Shown: positions 1 to 10,114 of the stretch, one piece after another
Position numbering within the stretch: the first letter of the stretch is position 1
Layout of the letters: each line of letters opens with the position of its first letter
Assembly (NCBI GenBank): GCA_022495005.1
Contig: JAGYXB010001020.1
Location: forward strand, 1,488,001-1,552,000
DNA: 64,000 bases
Direction: 5' to 3'
Origin: Rhyacophila brunnea
Lineage: Eukaryota; Arthropoda; Insecta; Trichoptera; Rhyacophilidae
Program-made: the position numbers and the translations under genes
The notes under the pieces: generated by a model
What the model saw: only the letters and a program-made list of their open reading frames with translations
Told to the model about the DNA's origin: nothing
Database searches by the model: none

Positions 1-292
1 TGATGATGACACAGAAAACTTTCCATTCGCTAAAAAGCCACAAGCCAGCGACTATTTTGACAGAACGTAGTTCGTTTTTTTACCGGGAGGTTGCTACTGC
101 GCTCTACTGCGCAGACGCAGTAGGCCCACACGCCGGCGTGTAGCGTGTAAAGTTGACCGGCTTTCAACTTTTCTCGGTAGATTGTTTACAATCTGCTTGT
201 TAGCTTGTTCAATGATTACACTGGGTGACTTTACAGGCAGGTTGTAAAATCGCCAACAAACAGCTCGTAAAGTAGCTCAATGTAATTGACGC
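1..292. mobile_element. TIR element (MITE-like), copy 1, cut by the window edge
   Basis: This is the right-hand part of the same element that is complete at 2414-2776, in the same orientation. Shared landmarks are a GTAGTTCGTTTTTTACCGGG block, the GC-rich ACACGCCGGCGTG palindrome and the terminal block TCGTAAAGTAGCTCAATG before ATTGAC. The left end lies outside the window. No coding capacity is visible. The superfamily is not clear, because I could not define a target duplication. Confidence 0.7.
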
Positions 293-2413
293 ATAAGTGA
301 GTGTATGGATAGGAAAAATGTCCAAGATTTAGATAAAAAATGTGACATGATTGTGTATTCGTTGTAAAGGCACTCACGTTTCTCAGATACAATCTTAACA
401 GTCTTAAATATTGCCTCATAAATATTATATTTTTGAGTCTTCTAAATTTTTGCATTAGCGAGAAGAGGATAATGTCAGCTGATCAAAAGTGTGCACGACG
501 CATGCGCCGACTATTGATTTAAACTAAGTTTGCTCTGGCATATGAAAATAGAAATTTACAGAGAATTGGATCCGGCTAAATATTCAAGCTAGAAGAAATT
601 TATTTTATGTAATAGATGATATTGAAAAGCGATTATAGATGCATTATTTTTATTTTGAATTATGTAACCGACGCCGCGAATCGAATCAGGCAATTTCAGT
701 TCGGATTAGAAAGAAACAGCTGCTCTGATAGAACGCTCTTTATGGCAATAAAGAAAGAGACCAAAAACTAGGTCAAATACATACCGTACACGTAATATTA
801 TGTGAATGCGAACCGGCTTATCCGTCTCCGTCATACCTATCACGTAGGGTGACGTAAATGCTGAACGTCTGTCGGATTTCCATGGCACGGGCGCGCTGCG
901 CAAAGCGCCAGGGCTGCGTTCACAACTCCGATAAATAAGTTCATTATTCAGTCACAGTTTGGAAGTGCGGTACGCTACGCCCGGAAAACTCGGGGAAACA
1001 TAAACAGGAAAACAAACAGAAAGGTACATTCGGTTGCAGCATCAATCTGTCAGGCGTTTGCAAAATTTTGACGACGTTTCATTAATAACATTGTCAAAGG
1101 CATCTCCTATTTGTCTCGCAGCATCCTTTTGGATTATATTTAAATCATTGTATTTGAAGAGAAATTTGAAAGACCAATTCAAAGGAAAAATTGAATTTCC
1201 TTTGAAAACCAACCCTACTGCAGTACGATATCCTTGCAAGTAAGTGACATGTTTTTTTTCTAGTAAGTACTTATGTTAAAATTTATTGCAGCTTTATAAC
1301 AATACTTACTTATAATCAATCATAAACTTATTTCATAGGTTTGTGTGGCTTATATTTTTTTATATGTCAAGCAAAATTTTGTGGGACGGAATTGATAAAA
1401 GCAACTAGAAATGGCATCATTTTTAGAGAAGTTGTCAGTGCAGACTATTAGATTTTTTTGCATACATTTATATAATAATATTAACTATTGCTGTTTTAAT
1501 CTCACGAGCTGAGCTGTATCTAATATTTATCTCCTCGAGAGGTAGCTGGCTAGTGTATTAAAATGCTTTACGAGTATTTTTGATGCATGCTTTGCATTGC
1601 TATTATTTATAAAGTTACACAATTTTATGCGTAGAGTTAAGAGTAAAAAGAACAAAAGGTATATGAGAAAATAAGTGTACATTTTTTTAAATATTTGATT
1701 GCGATAAGAGGTGAACAAAAAAAATGACAAAATCGATGCTGAATGTGTCCGGAATAAGACCGCAGGAATAGATATAATTATTAGGAAGAGCTTTTTTGAG
1801 TAAAGTTAGTTCAAAAGAAATACAATTTTGTTGTTCAGTCGTGCAGGAAGTTTGTTTCGAGCCGTGTCATTCTTTTGTCGTCGTCTAAGACCAAAATACG
1901 TGGTTTCGTTTGGACAAATTAATGCCATTTATCACTTCAGAGACAAATGGTCATCAAGCAAAAAGCGAACGCAGGGCGATATGTCTAGACAAACTTTTAC
2001 TTTGGAGTTTTCAACCATAACTACGAAAGCGAGAATAGTTTTATCTATTTTAGTTTGCATCCCGGTGATATAAACAGTGTCTGTTTGGATTAGATATAAA
2101 TAAACAATTATTCACTGATTTATTGTTTTTTATGTATACATCGCATTTGTTTTATTCGACCGATAAAAAAAATCGCGCTTATTTCATAACAATATAACGT
2201 TTTATTTATTTTGAGCGTTTCCCAAACTCGACATGCTGATACAAAAAAATTGTAGACATACCTCGTACTTAACCGTTCAATTTTTTATGAAAATATTCTG
2301 ATTCTGAAAGAAAAAAATTCAATTGTCAGTTCAAAAAAGCTGGATAATAAGTTAGGAACGCTGTTGTTCCTTAGAGGTACCTACCACTTTTTTAAATTAT
2401 ACGCTTAAATGCA
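293..2413. other. Non-coding stretch between two copies of the same TIR element
   Basis: No convincing gene. At 1122-1238 on the plus strand there is a stretch with a good acceptor in front (pyrimidine-rich, ending TCTCGCAG) and a good donor after it (CAA|GTAAGT). The open frame through it is short, and the opposite strand is also open over the same bases, so I do not call an exon. The rest is AT-rich and featureless. Confidence 0.4.
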
Positions 2414-2776
2414 TCAATTACATTGAGCTACTTTACGAGCTGTTTGTTGGCGAATTTAAAAGCGGGCGATTCAGCTACTGCGATTGTGATGATGACACAC
2501 AAAACTTTCCATTCGCTGAGAAGCCAACAAGCTAGCGACTATTTTGACAGAACGTAGTTCGTTTTTTACCGGGAGGTCGCTACCATCGCTCTACTGCGTA
2601 TACGCAGTAGGCCCACACGCCGGCGTGTAGCGTGTAAAGTTGACCGGCTTTCAACTTTTCTCGGTAGATTGTTTACAATCCGCTTGTTAGCTTGTTCGTT
2701 GATGACACTGGGCGACTTTACAGGCAGATTGTAAATTCGCCAATAAGCAGCTCGTAAAGTAGCTCAATGTCATTGA
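2414..2776. mobile_element. TIR element (MITE-like), copy 2, complete
   Basis: Both ends carry an inverted repeat of roughly 45 bp starting TCAAT and running through CATTGAGCTACTTTACGAGC to GGCGAATTT. The element is about 363 bp long, has no coding capacity and closely matches copy 1 at the start of the window. It contains the palindromic ACACGCCGGCGTG core. A non-autonomous DNA transposon is the simplest reading. Flanking bases give no clean target duplication, so the family is not assigned. Confidence 0.75.
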
Positions 2777-3389
2777 CGTATTAATGTAAATGTAGGAAAC
2801 ACTGATATAAACGAATCATTTCATTTGATTATTTAAAATAGTGCAAGTTAAAAAAATCATGGTCTGCAATTTACATAAATTTTACCACGAAGGAACACTG
2901 CCAATAATAATGTTGAATCTTGTATATTTATAGTAGTGTTGCCAATGAAAAATTAAACATACGGAATGTTATTATAAAATACATATTGGGAAAATCACGT
3001 TGCACAAATGACTTTATTTCATGTAGTAGGTAGATACATAACGTTACAGACTTTATTAGTTTATTAAAAAAAAAAAGAACTGATTTCTATAATTTGTATA
3101 ACTATAAGACGGATTCATATTACGACATTTTCACTGTACTTCTAAAACTCAACTGTAAAATAAATAAATAATTTTATAATATTATTGAATACGTCATACT
3201 TCAACACGATTGATATAGAGTTCAGGAAATTTTAATATAAAAAGTAGATACATAGATATTTATGTTGGTTTTCGTTAATTCAGATTTCAATGGTCGCAAT
3301 AGGTACAGGAAATTAATTGAAAAAAATCAGCAAATGCGTTACCCTATTTTTCGTTTGAAACATTCATTAATTTCTAGCAATGTTGATAA
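2777..3389. other. AT-rich stretch, nothing recognised
   Basis: Short homopolymers and AT-rich sequence. I see no gene, repeat end or RNA gene here. Confidence 0.6.
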
Positions 3390-3890
3390 TTGATTATTGA
3401 AGGGCATGGCCCCCAAAAAAGGGGGGCTGACAGGGCTCTAGCCTGGGGGCCCGGCGTGGTGAGTCGACCAGATAAGTGAAATAAACACATATCACAAATT
3501 TGCTCTAATAGTAAAAAAAAGTCGCCTGCGGCGCTATTACCATTCATTAATGTTATTATTTAAAATCATGTGATCATACGAGACAATTTTTAATTGTGTA
3601 TCGATACTCGACAACTCCATAATTCAAATGGATGTATTAAAAAAACGCTGTTGCCGTGCCTTGCCCATCAGGTGGCCATTAGATATAATTAACATGTTAT
3701 TTAAATGTGGTAATTAAATACTAATTAAAAGGTCCATAGCGAATGGGTTTTACCGCGTAACCATTTGGAAAACGCTACTACAGAGCGTCACACTGCCTTT
3801 ATTCTTAGCGATGGGTAGGGGGCCCGCACAAAAATCCTAGCCTGGGGGTCCGCTTCAGGATGTGAGGGCCATGTTGAAGGGTAAAAGGTA
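3390..3890. repeat. Diverged piece of the hAT-like element seen whole at 43345-44333
   Basis: Shares several blocks, in opposite orientation, with 43480-43880: the CCTGGGGGCCCGG segment, the GTCGCCTGCGGCGCTATTAC segment and the block around GGGGGCCCGC. No terminal repeats are left at either side, so this is an internal fragment or an old decayed copy. A further partial relative lies within 36675-36965. Confidence 0.55.
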
Positions 3891-5392
3891 CAGGTGCTAT
3901 ATCGTAACATCCATTACAGCTGTTTAATTAGATTTATTATGCTTTTTATGTCCGCCTGTTATTGGGACCATCACATATTTTTTTTCTATAATATATTTAT
4001 CCTCTTTGATTGATCCTGTTGGTTGACAAAAAAAATGTCAAGTCAATATTATGTTATGGAATTTAAAAAAATGCAATTAACTATTTTTGTGGAAACATAA
4101 TAATGTTAACAGTACTTAATTAAGTAAGGGGGAAGTCTCCGGGTCGGGACCCCCACTAGGAAGAAAACAATACGAACTATTTAAGTAAATGGGGTTTTAC
4201 TTTTTTTCTTCTTCGTCAGGACCTCACGACTGAGGACCGTGACCCGAATAACTTGCCTGTCAAAGAGCCATCTGTGGGGTGACCCGACTCCTATCATGTG
4301 TCGTACGTAGGCCTGTGTCAGTGGCACTCATTCATCTGGGGCATCCATATTTGCTTTAATATTCCGACGCGGCATGTCCAACAAACAAGATAGGCACGGT
4401 AAATATAAATGGACACTAACGATCCTAATAATTGTAACCGTTATGAGCTCGCGTAGTTATAGTTGTCAGCTAGGCCTTTACTTCCAAACTCAAAATGCGG
4501 AGTGTCTGGTTAGGGGGGATGCAGGTACCCGAAAAAGTGCGGAAGGGGAGGGTTACGGTGGAAGAGGCTATATGCTAAATGTAAGTAGTAGGTGGTGTAA
4601 ATACAAAAGTCAGTACCACCTGCTAGATTTTGTTAACCCCGTTTTCCCAGCCTACTTAAAAAAATCATTAATAAATTATAATGAATATTTTTTCGAAATC
4701 GACCCCCCATACCATTTCTCTGTGTGCGCGCCTGCTATTGATAATAAATACCAAGTATATTATTCACCTGTATAAAAGTGGAACTACACCAGAAACTTTT
4801 GTCGCCAACCTCATAAAATTTAACGATAATTATCATATTTTATTGGAACATAAATTACATTAATCGTTTGTTGAACTAAGTTGACAAATGTTGGAGTTGA
4901 CAACATCGTCCTCACTGAAATCAACAAGTGGTGACATCTCAAAATGAGGTCACTCATCATAAAAATAATCGCTCGAGTTCCCGAGTTTTAATTACTTTTA
5001 TCGTTTTAGGAATCGTATTTCACTTACATGTTGATGTCGAGAATTGTCGACGCTTGTTTCGAGGAGCGTCGGTTTTTGTCAAAAGAGCGAGCAACACACT
5101 TAATGATTCATTAATAATAAAATTATTCTTAATACAATTCACATACCAGTTGATTATAATAAGTGCTACGTGAGTAGGTACTGGAATTTAGTGATATCGA
5201 CTCTGTATTTTTTACTCTTTATTCTTCCGTGTAGGTAGCGATTGCCAATCAATTGGAGCATATGTCTAGCACTTATTTTGATTAGTTATTTATTACGCAT
5301 TTTGTGACATTTTTTACAGAATCAAAATAGTATTTTACTCTCCGAAATCTCGAAAAAAAATTCTGAGAAACAACGCGTACGTATTATAAAGC
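3891..5392. other. Unassigned stretch with a possible small secreted-type ORF at 4374-4775
   Basis: One open frame of 133 codons on the plus strand (4374-4775) starts with a basic N-terminus, a hydrophobic run TLTILIIVTVMSS and then SYSCQ, the layout of a signal peptide followed by a short cysteine-containing chain. I do not recognise the protein. In AT-rich DNA of this size one frame of this length can arise by chance, so it is not called as a gene. A second shorter frame at 4928-5173 has a similar hydrophobic segment. The rest is featureless. Confidence 0.25.
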
Positions 5393-5450
5393 AGTGGTTT
5401 CCAAACTTCATATTACTATGCCTCCCTTTAAAAAAAAGGCTCTGGTCAAA
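5393..5450. repeat. Solo end of an hAT element (same family as 45305-46239)
   Basis: Starts CAGTGGTTTCCAAACTTC and continues with a TACTATGCCTCCCTTT block, as at 45305-45350. No matching right end is seen before the next feature, so this is a terminal fragment. Confidence 0.55.
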
Positions 5451-5935
5451 AAAGCTGAGGTCATAATGAGGTCATAATGAGGATTGGGTTATATTATCTA
5501 TGGATGCAATATCGCAAGTCATTTTAACGTACGCATACGTAGAAACTGTAAAAAATAATTGAAATATGCACGAATAATAATTCAAAATACTAATTAACAT
5601 TGGAGTATTGGAGAAAAGAAACAGTACCTGTCAATGCGGTCAAAAAATTAATACTCGCAAATATCGGTACCAATTATCATAAATTATCAAATGATGTTTG
5701 TCCAAACAATCGAATATCAATCAATATTGGCATCGAAAGAAAGTATTGATACCGGCAATATATCGATATCGGTACACAAAGTAGGTATCTATATTTTTTG
5801 GACGGATTTCATTTTATTGTAGTGTCATTCATTTTATATATTTCATTGAGGGAACACGTGAAACAGCGGCGGTGGTTCTTTTGTTTTTTTTTTATTACAT
5901 ATTAGTCATATTACATACCTACACACTGGTAAATC

Positions 5936-6093
5936 ATGGCACATTGGGACAATGATAAAATTATCACAGCTATTGAACATTACAGAGAAGAAAGGTGTGT
6001 ATGGGACCCAAAACATCCCAATCACAAGTGCCGCAATTCCAACCACGACGCTTGGGTAAATATATCCAATGCGGTTGGAATTGACAATACATT
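5936..6093 (+). CDS. First part of a MADF-domain (Adf-1-like) protein, candidate 5' coding exon
   Basis: The frame from the ATG at 5936 reads as the front half of a MADF domain, the Myb/SANT-like DNA-binding module of Adf-1-type regulators. Visible signature: IITAIEHYREE near residues 9-19, then VWDPKHPNHK at about 22-31, then a basic Asn-rich segment and HDAWVNI at about 38-44. Domain families keep the W-D-P-x-H-P and A-W-x-x-I positions. A donor-like TT|GTATGTG follows at 6094 and leaves two bases of a split codon; read straight on, the frame stops at 6110-6112. The full domain is about 85-90 residues, so the second half must be in a later exon or is lost. An hAT element sits 26 bases downstream. 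It may be a host gene, a transposon accessory gene (PIF/Harbinger elements carry Myb/MADF proteins) or a relic. No downstream exon was found. Confidence 0.6.
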
Positions 6094-6119
6094 GTATGTG
6101 TACACGCGGTGATTGTATC

Positions 6120-6729
6120 TAGGGATTACCGAATGAATATATAGCAATACCGGTATTTCAGAATTTCTTATTGAATACCGGTATTCGTCAAAACATATTA
6201 TAGAATAAAGAAGTACCTATCAATAAATATAACTATTAACATCTATTTAAAACACTATTGTATAGCAACCTAAAGAACCTAACTACATTTTTTTATTATG
6301 ATGACCTTTGTAATAATGTATAGATCATTAGTATAGATATTTTAGAACTGCTAATTTTTACAAATACCATAAGTCCGGGTACAGAAAACCTTGCTGAAAT
6401 TCAACGTTTGGAAATATTTACCATGAATATTTTCTTTTTTGAAATATGTTAATTCATCGCGACAATTATATAAGTATATTAATTGAGGGATTTTATTTTA
6501 ATATTATTTAACTACATTGTCGTCCAGTCCTATACATTAAATTTAATATAGTATGTAGTAGTAAGTAATGACAAAATAATATTACATTCATTTTCGAAAA
6601 ACATAAACGTGTACTTACGGTTTCTTAATACCGAAAATACCGGTATATTGGATTTTTGAAACTGGTATTTCGGTATCGATAAATAATTGAATACCGGTTA
6701 TGAAATATGTACCGGTATTGAAATCCCTA
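6120..6729. mobile_element. Non-autonomous hAT element, 610 bp
   Basis: Ends TAGGGATT...AATCCCTA, flanked by ATTGTATC (6112-6119) and ATTGCATC (6730-6737), an 8-bp target duplication with one mismatch. The interior is AT-rich with repeated ACCGGTATT motifs near both ends and no transposase. The 8-bp duplication and TAGGG ends are typical of hAT elements. Confidence 0.82.
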
Positions 6730-6737
6730 ATTGCATC

Positions 6738-7364
6738 ATTATTATAACACGCGAGCAGTGTTCCAACTAAAATTTTCAAAATTCGTAATATATTATATTC
6801 AAAGATGTCGTTTTTTTCTCTAAGGTTTATATCGACCAAATTGAAGTAGGTACTAACCTACATCTATCTATTTTGGGTTAGCCGTGTCAGATCACCAAAG
6901 CCTTTGAGAATGCAATATAGGTAGCTATAAGTACCTATAATATTTATTTCACTGTAATAGGTACCTACATTTTAAAGAGTGCATGAGTCCCAGCCGCAAA
7001 TATCGAGCGCGTTTTGATATGTAGGTATAGCAGGTGTCCCGCGCTCGCGACAAATGCGAATAAATAATAATAATCAGGCGAACGTTCCGTGGCTTACAAG
7101 AAAAAATGACGTTGCCGCGACACGTTGCCTCTCTGTGTGGACAAACGAGCAACGTCATCAAGTAGCAACACCTTCGATTTTATTACCCTATTCCGAGACA
7201 TAGTCGTAAAATTTTATGAGGTTGGCGACAAAAGTTTCCGGTGTGTACTAGACTTTAGACATTCATTCAATGGAACGTTGTCTCACTCTGTCATTATTAT
7301 GAAATGATCCCTAATAACACGTAGCCCAGATCAATATACACATGTCAGTTTATGATTTATAATG
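6738..7364. other. No feature recognised
   Basis: AT-rich with some TAGGTACCTA-type motifs. The short open frames at 6949-7307 lie on both strands over the same bases and show no recognisable protein. Confidence 0.55.
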
Positions 7365-7372
7365 GTTTACAC

Positions 7373-7728
7373 CAATGATACTCAACCTTTTTTTTCTTCG
7401 GGCCAAATACATATATTTCTAAGGTAACGCGGGCCGCATCACTACTGGTGTGACGAAGAAAATCATGAAACCCCCCTTTTTTACAAAACGTTTTTGAGAT
7501 TTAAAAAATTATGCGTGTTTTTTAATTAATCGTGTGCAATAGCAACACTCTTATACCAGATCTGATGTGGACCATAATGACAATCGTCTTCGGGTGTCAC
7601 TATCTGTGTATCAAAATCGAAACGAATCTCAAGATATACGAAATTCCTGATAATAAATGTGTTTCGGGCCGCACATAAAAGCTTAAAGGGCCGCATGTGG
7701 CCCGCGGGCCGCAGGTTGAGTATCGCTG
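7373..7728. mobile_element. Non-autonomous hAT element, 356 bp
   Basis: Imperfect terminal repeats: left CAATGATACTCAACC, right end reading inward CAGCGATACTCAACC. A perfect 8-bp duplication GTTTACAC is found at 7365-7372 and 7729-7736. GGGCCGC repeats occur just inside both ends. No transposase. The short size and the exact duplication make this one of the clearest insertions in the window. Confidence 0.9.
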
Positions 7729-7736
7729 GTTTACAC

Positions 7737-8028
7737 AAATGCACGTGTACAATATTTAGTTTGAAACTCAATGCACGTCCACGCGTGCAAAAATTGCTAT
7801 CAAATTTGGTTCATCAAGTTCATCAAGTTTGGACATGCCACATCGTACAAAATTGAGCGATTTAATCAAAACAATATTTCAAAATACCACGTGTCGCTCC
7901 TTTCGACGAAACAGTAAGTATGGGCAAAATTGCTTGTTTGTCAGTATATTTGCATAGGTATATTGAATAAAAAACATTTGTATCAAAAAAATATTTAAAA
8001 TGAATTTAAACAAATTATTTGAAGCAAA
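7737..8028. other. No feature recognised
   Basis: AT-rich sequence. It contains a doubled GTTCATCAA motif at about 7809-7826 but no gene or repeat end. Confidence 0.5.
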
Positions 8029-8690
8029 TTTATTTATTTATTTATTTATAAAAAAGAGTATTACGGCATTACAGCTTTTGGCCAATGCGCCATAATACAT
8101 AATACATACAAATATATAAAAATATCTTAATTACAAATAACAACTAATATGACAAGAAAGTGGAAAAGACAGCATGTGTAAATATTAAAGAAATATGATA
8201 ATATATACAATTATAAATTTATCCTATTTAAAACGTCTACAAACATTATATAATTAATAAAAAACAAATCAACCTTTATGGTGCCATCAAATAAGCTGAT
8301 TGCACGATACACAGCATCATGAAACATAACATCTGTCCTGCGACGAGGTATCTTGAAGACCGTGGAGCTGCGAGTGATATTGGTGGGAACATGAAAATTA
8401 ATATTTGCCAGTATATGCGGATTGTAAATGAACCCACGAAGAAGTAAAAAGAAATGCTTTAAAAGAACAATCACTCTTCGGGTAGACAGGGATTGCATTG
8501 ATAGCATACCCAGAAGAAAACGAGTCGGGAAATTCATTTTATTGTCATTATCATAAGGAAAGAACCCGTATGTTCTTAAGTAGAGAAATCTAAGAAATCT
8601 ATTGTGGACTCGATCCAGCTTAATTGTGTGCATGAACATATTAGGACTCCAAATAATGCTGGCATATTCAAGAATACTCAACTAGATATT
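8029..8690 (-). pseudogene. 5'-truncated LINE (non-LTR retrotransposon), C-terminal end of the reverse transcriptase ORF
   Basis: The minus-strand frame 8681-8211 (about 156 residues) begins with the typical post-thumb LINE motif ILEYASIIWSP, followed by KLDRVHNRFLRFL, then the L-x-S-L-S-x-R-R-V motif, as in Jockey/CR1-type ORF2 proteins. The catalytic reverse-transcriptase core would lie upstream and is absent. The 3' side carries about 180 bp of untranslated sequence and ends in an ATAAATAAATAAAT tail (8029-8050), the usual mark of target-primed insertion. Length and truncation point to a dead copy. Confidence 0.8.
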
Positions 8691-9287
8691 GATAAGAATT
8701 CATCTTAATTCTTAGACAGTCAGTTACGGATAATATTATGTGGGTCTGGATAAAGCATGAGAAATAGAGAACATATTTTTTTTCTCTTTTGTAGTTTTAT
8801 AACAATCATAGGGCGATTTTGTACTCGACTGAAAAGATTTTGAAAGAAAACTTACGTACAATATTATCTGTCTTGATATTTAATTAATTGTTATTCTAGT
8901 ATGTATCAAGTTTAATCTGGTAAAGGGGTTTAGCGATTTGTATGTTTGACGGAGGGAAGTAACTTGAAACCAGACGAGGCGATTTTCTTATTAGATGGGT
9001 TTCACAGGGTATGATATTTGTCTTCCGGTTGATGAAATATGCACAGGTCAGTCGACTACTACATCCCACGCGAATTTCCGCACAAACGTATCCATAACTC
9101 GCGTCCCAGATCTTCGAAACAAACATATCTTTTATGGTTTCATAACAATTAATCACAATATGCTAAAAATCTCCTTATACCTATGTATGATGTTTTAGAT
9201 TTGGAGATTGTAAATAGATATTTACTGAATATGCATTTATTTTTAAAATATTAAACTTACTGATGGGTTTTAGTTTCATTATTAAGA
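8691..9287. other. No feature recognised
   Basis: Open frames on both strands at 8896-9198 overlap each other and show no family motif. Nothing else seen. Confidence 0.5.
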
Positions 9288-9295
9288 CATACCAT

Positions 9296-9899
9296 CAGGG
9301 GCGGCTCTACCTTAAGGGTTCGTAGGGACCATCCCCACATCGTTTTCATGTCAAAAATACACGTCCGATATTTTTATCATTGTCATAATATACCTATTTA
9401 GCTATATGTTTAAATGAACTATTTAATTTATTTTATCCAACTAAACCCGTCCCTATATTTATTATTATTATTATACAAATAAATAAAGCAATGATTGTAA
9501 ATTATGTAATAACATAATGATGATTGCGCGGTATTAAAGTAATTAATTACATTAAATACACACGCCCTATTTCACGGTGACACCTATGTACAAATTAAGA
9601 TATCTATGACGTCTATTTTACGCAGACCGGGGTCACTTAGCCGCGGTACCTACAAATCTCATTCTACAAAGTATGTGAATGCATTAGCGTTAGTATACAC
9701 ATACTGGGGAGTGAATAAAATAACCCCTAGGTGAGTAAAAACGCTCGCTGTATCTCGTTGTTCAAAACTGGTAATGGTTAGTCTATAATAATTATTATTT
9801 CCTCATTTATAAAATCATATTATTATGAGTAGGTGGGTATGTATATTTAATAATTAATGGCTAAGCCCCACCACATAGAAAGTAGAAAAGCCGCCACTG
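9296..9899. mobile_element. Non-autonomous hAT element, 604 bp
   Basis: Left end CAGGGGCGGCTCTACCTT, right end reading inward CAGTGGCGGCTTTTCTACTT. A perfect 8-bp target duplication CATACCAT lies at 9288-9295 and 9900-9907. The interior is AT-rich and non-coding. CAGNGGCGGCT ends are common among insect hAT elements. Confidence 0.88.
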
Positions 9900-9990
9900 C
9901 ATACCATAGTAATTTATAATAATATGTAATTAAGTACTGATATGGGATACAGATGTATGGCGCCAAAAAGATTATAACACAGCTTTAATT

Positions 9991-10114
9991 TAATACTTTG
10001 GACGCAGAAGACGCACACGGCGCGTAATGACCAGGCGACCGATCGATGCAATTAACGTGCATTTTAAAGGGGGCAATTAGAATCTCATTATCTATTCAGC
10101 AGCGAATGCGTTAA
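9991..10114. repeat. 124-nt segment duplicated in inverted orientation at 48890-49013
   Basis: Aligned by eye with the reverse complement of 48890-49013, there are 7 differences in 124 positions and no gap. The segment is richer in CpG than its surroundings and includes GACGCACACGG-type and AACGTGCATTTTAAAGGGGG blocks. It has no terminal inverted repeats, no tail and no target duplication that I can see. It could be a conserved regulatory element, part of an unrecognised repeat family, or a recent duplication. Confidence 0.75.

Noticed and set aside
1034..1243. Candidate exon with good acceptor and donor on the plus strand
   Set aside because: Splice-like signals are good, but the two strands are open over the same bases and neither peptide matches a family I know. 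Left as a remark only.
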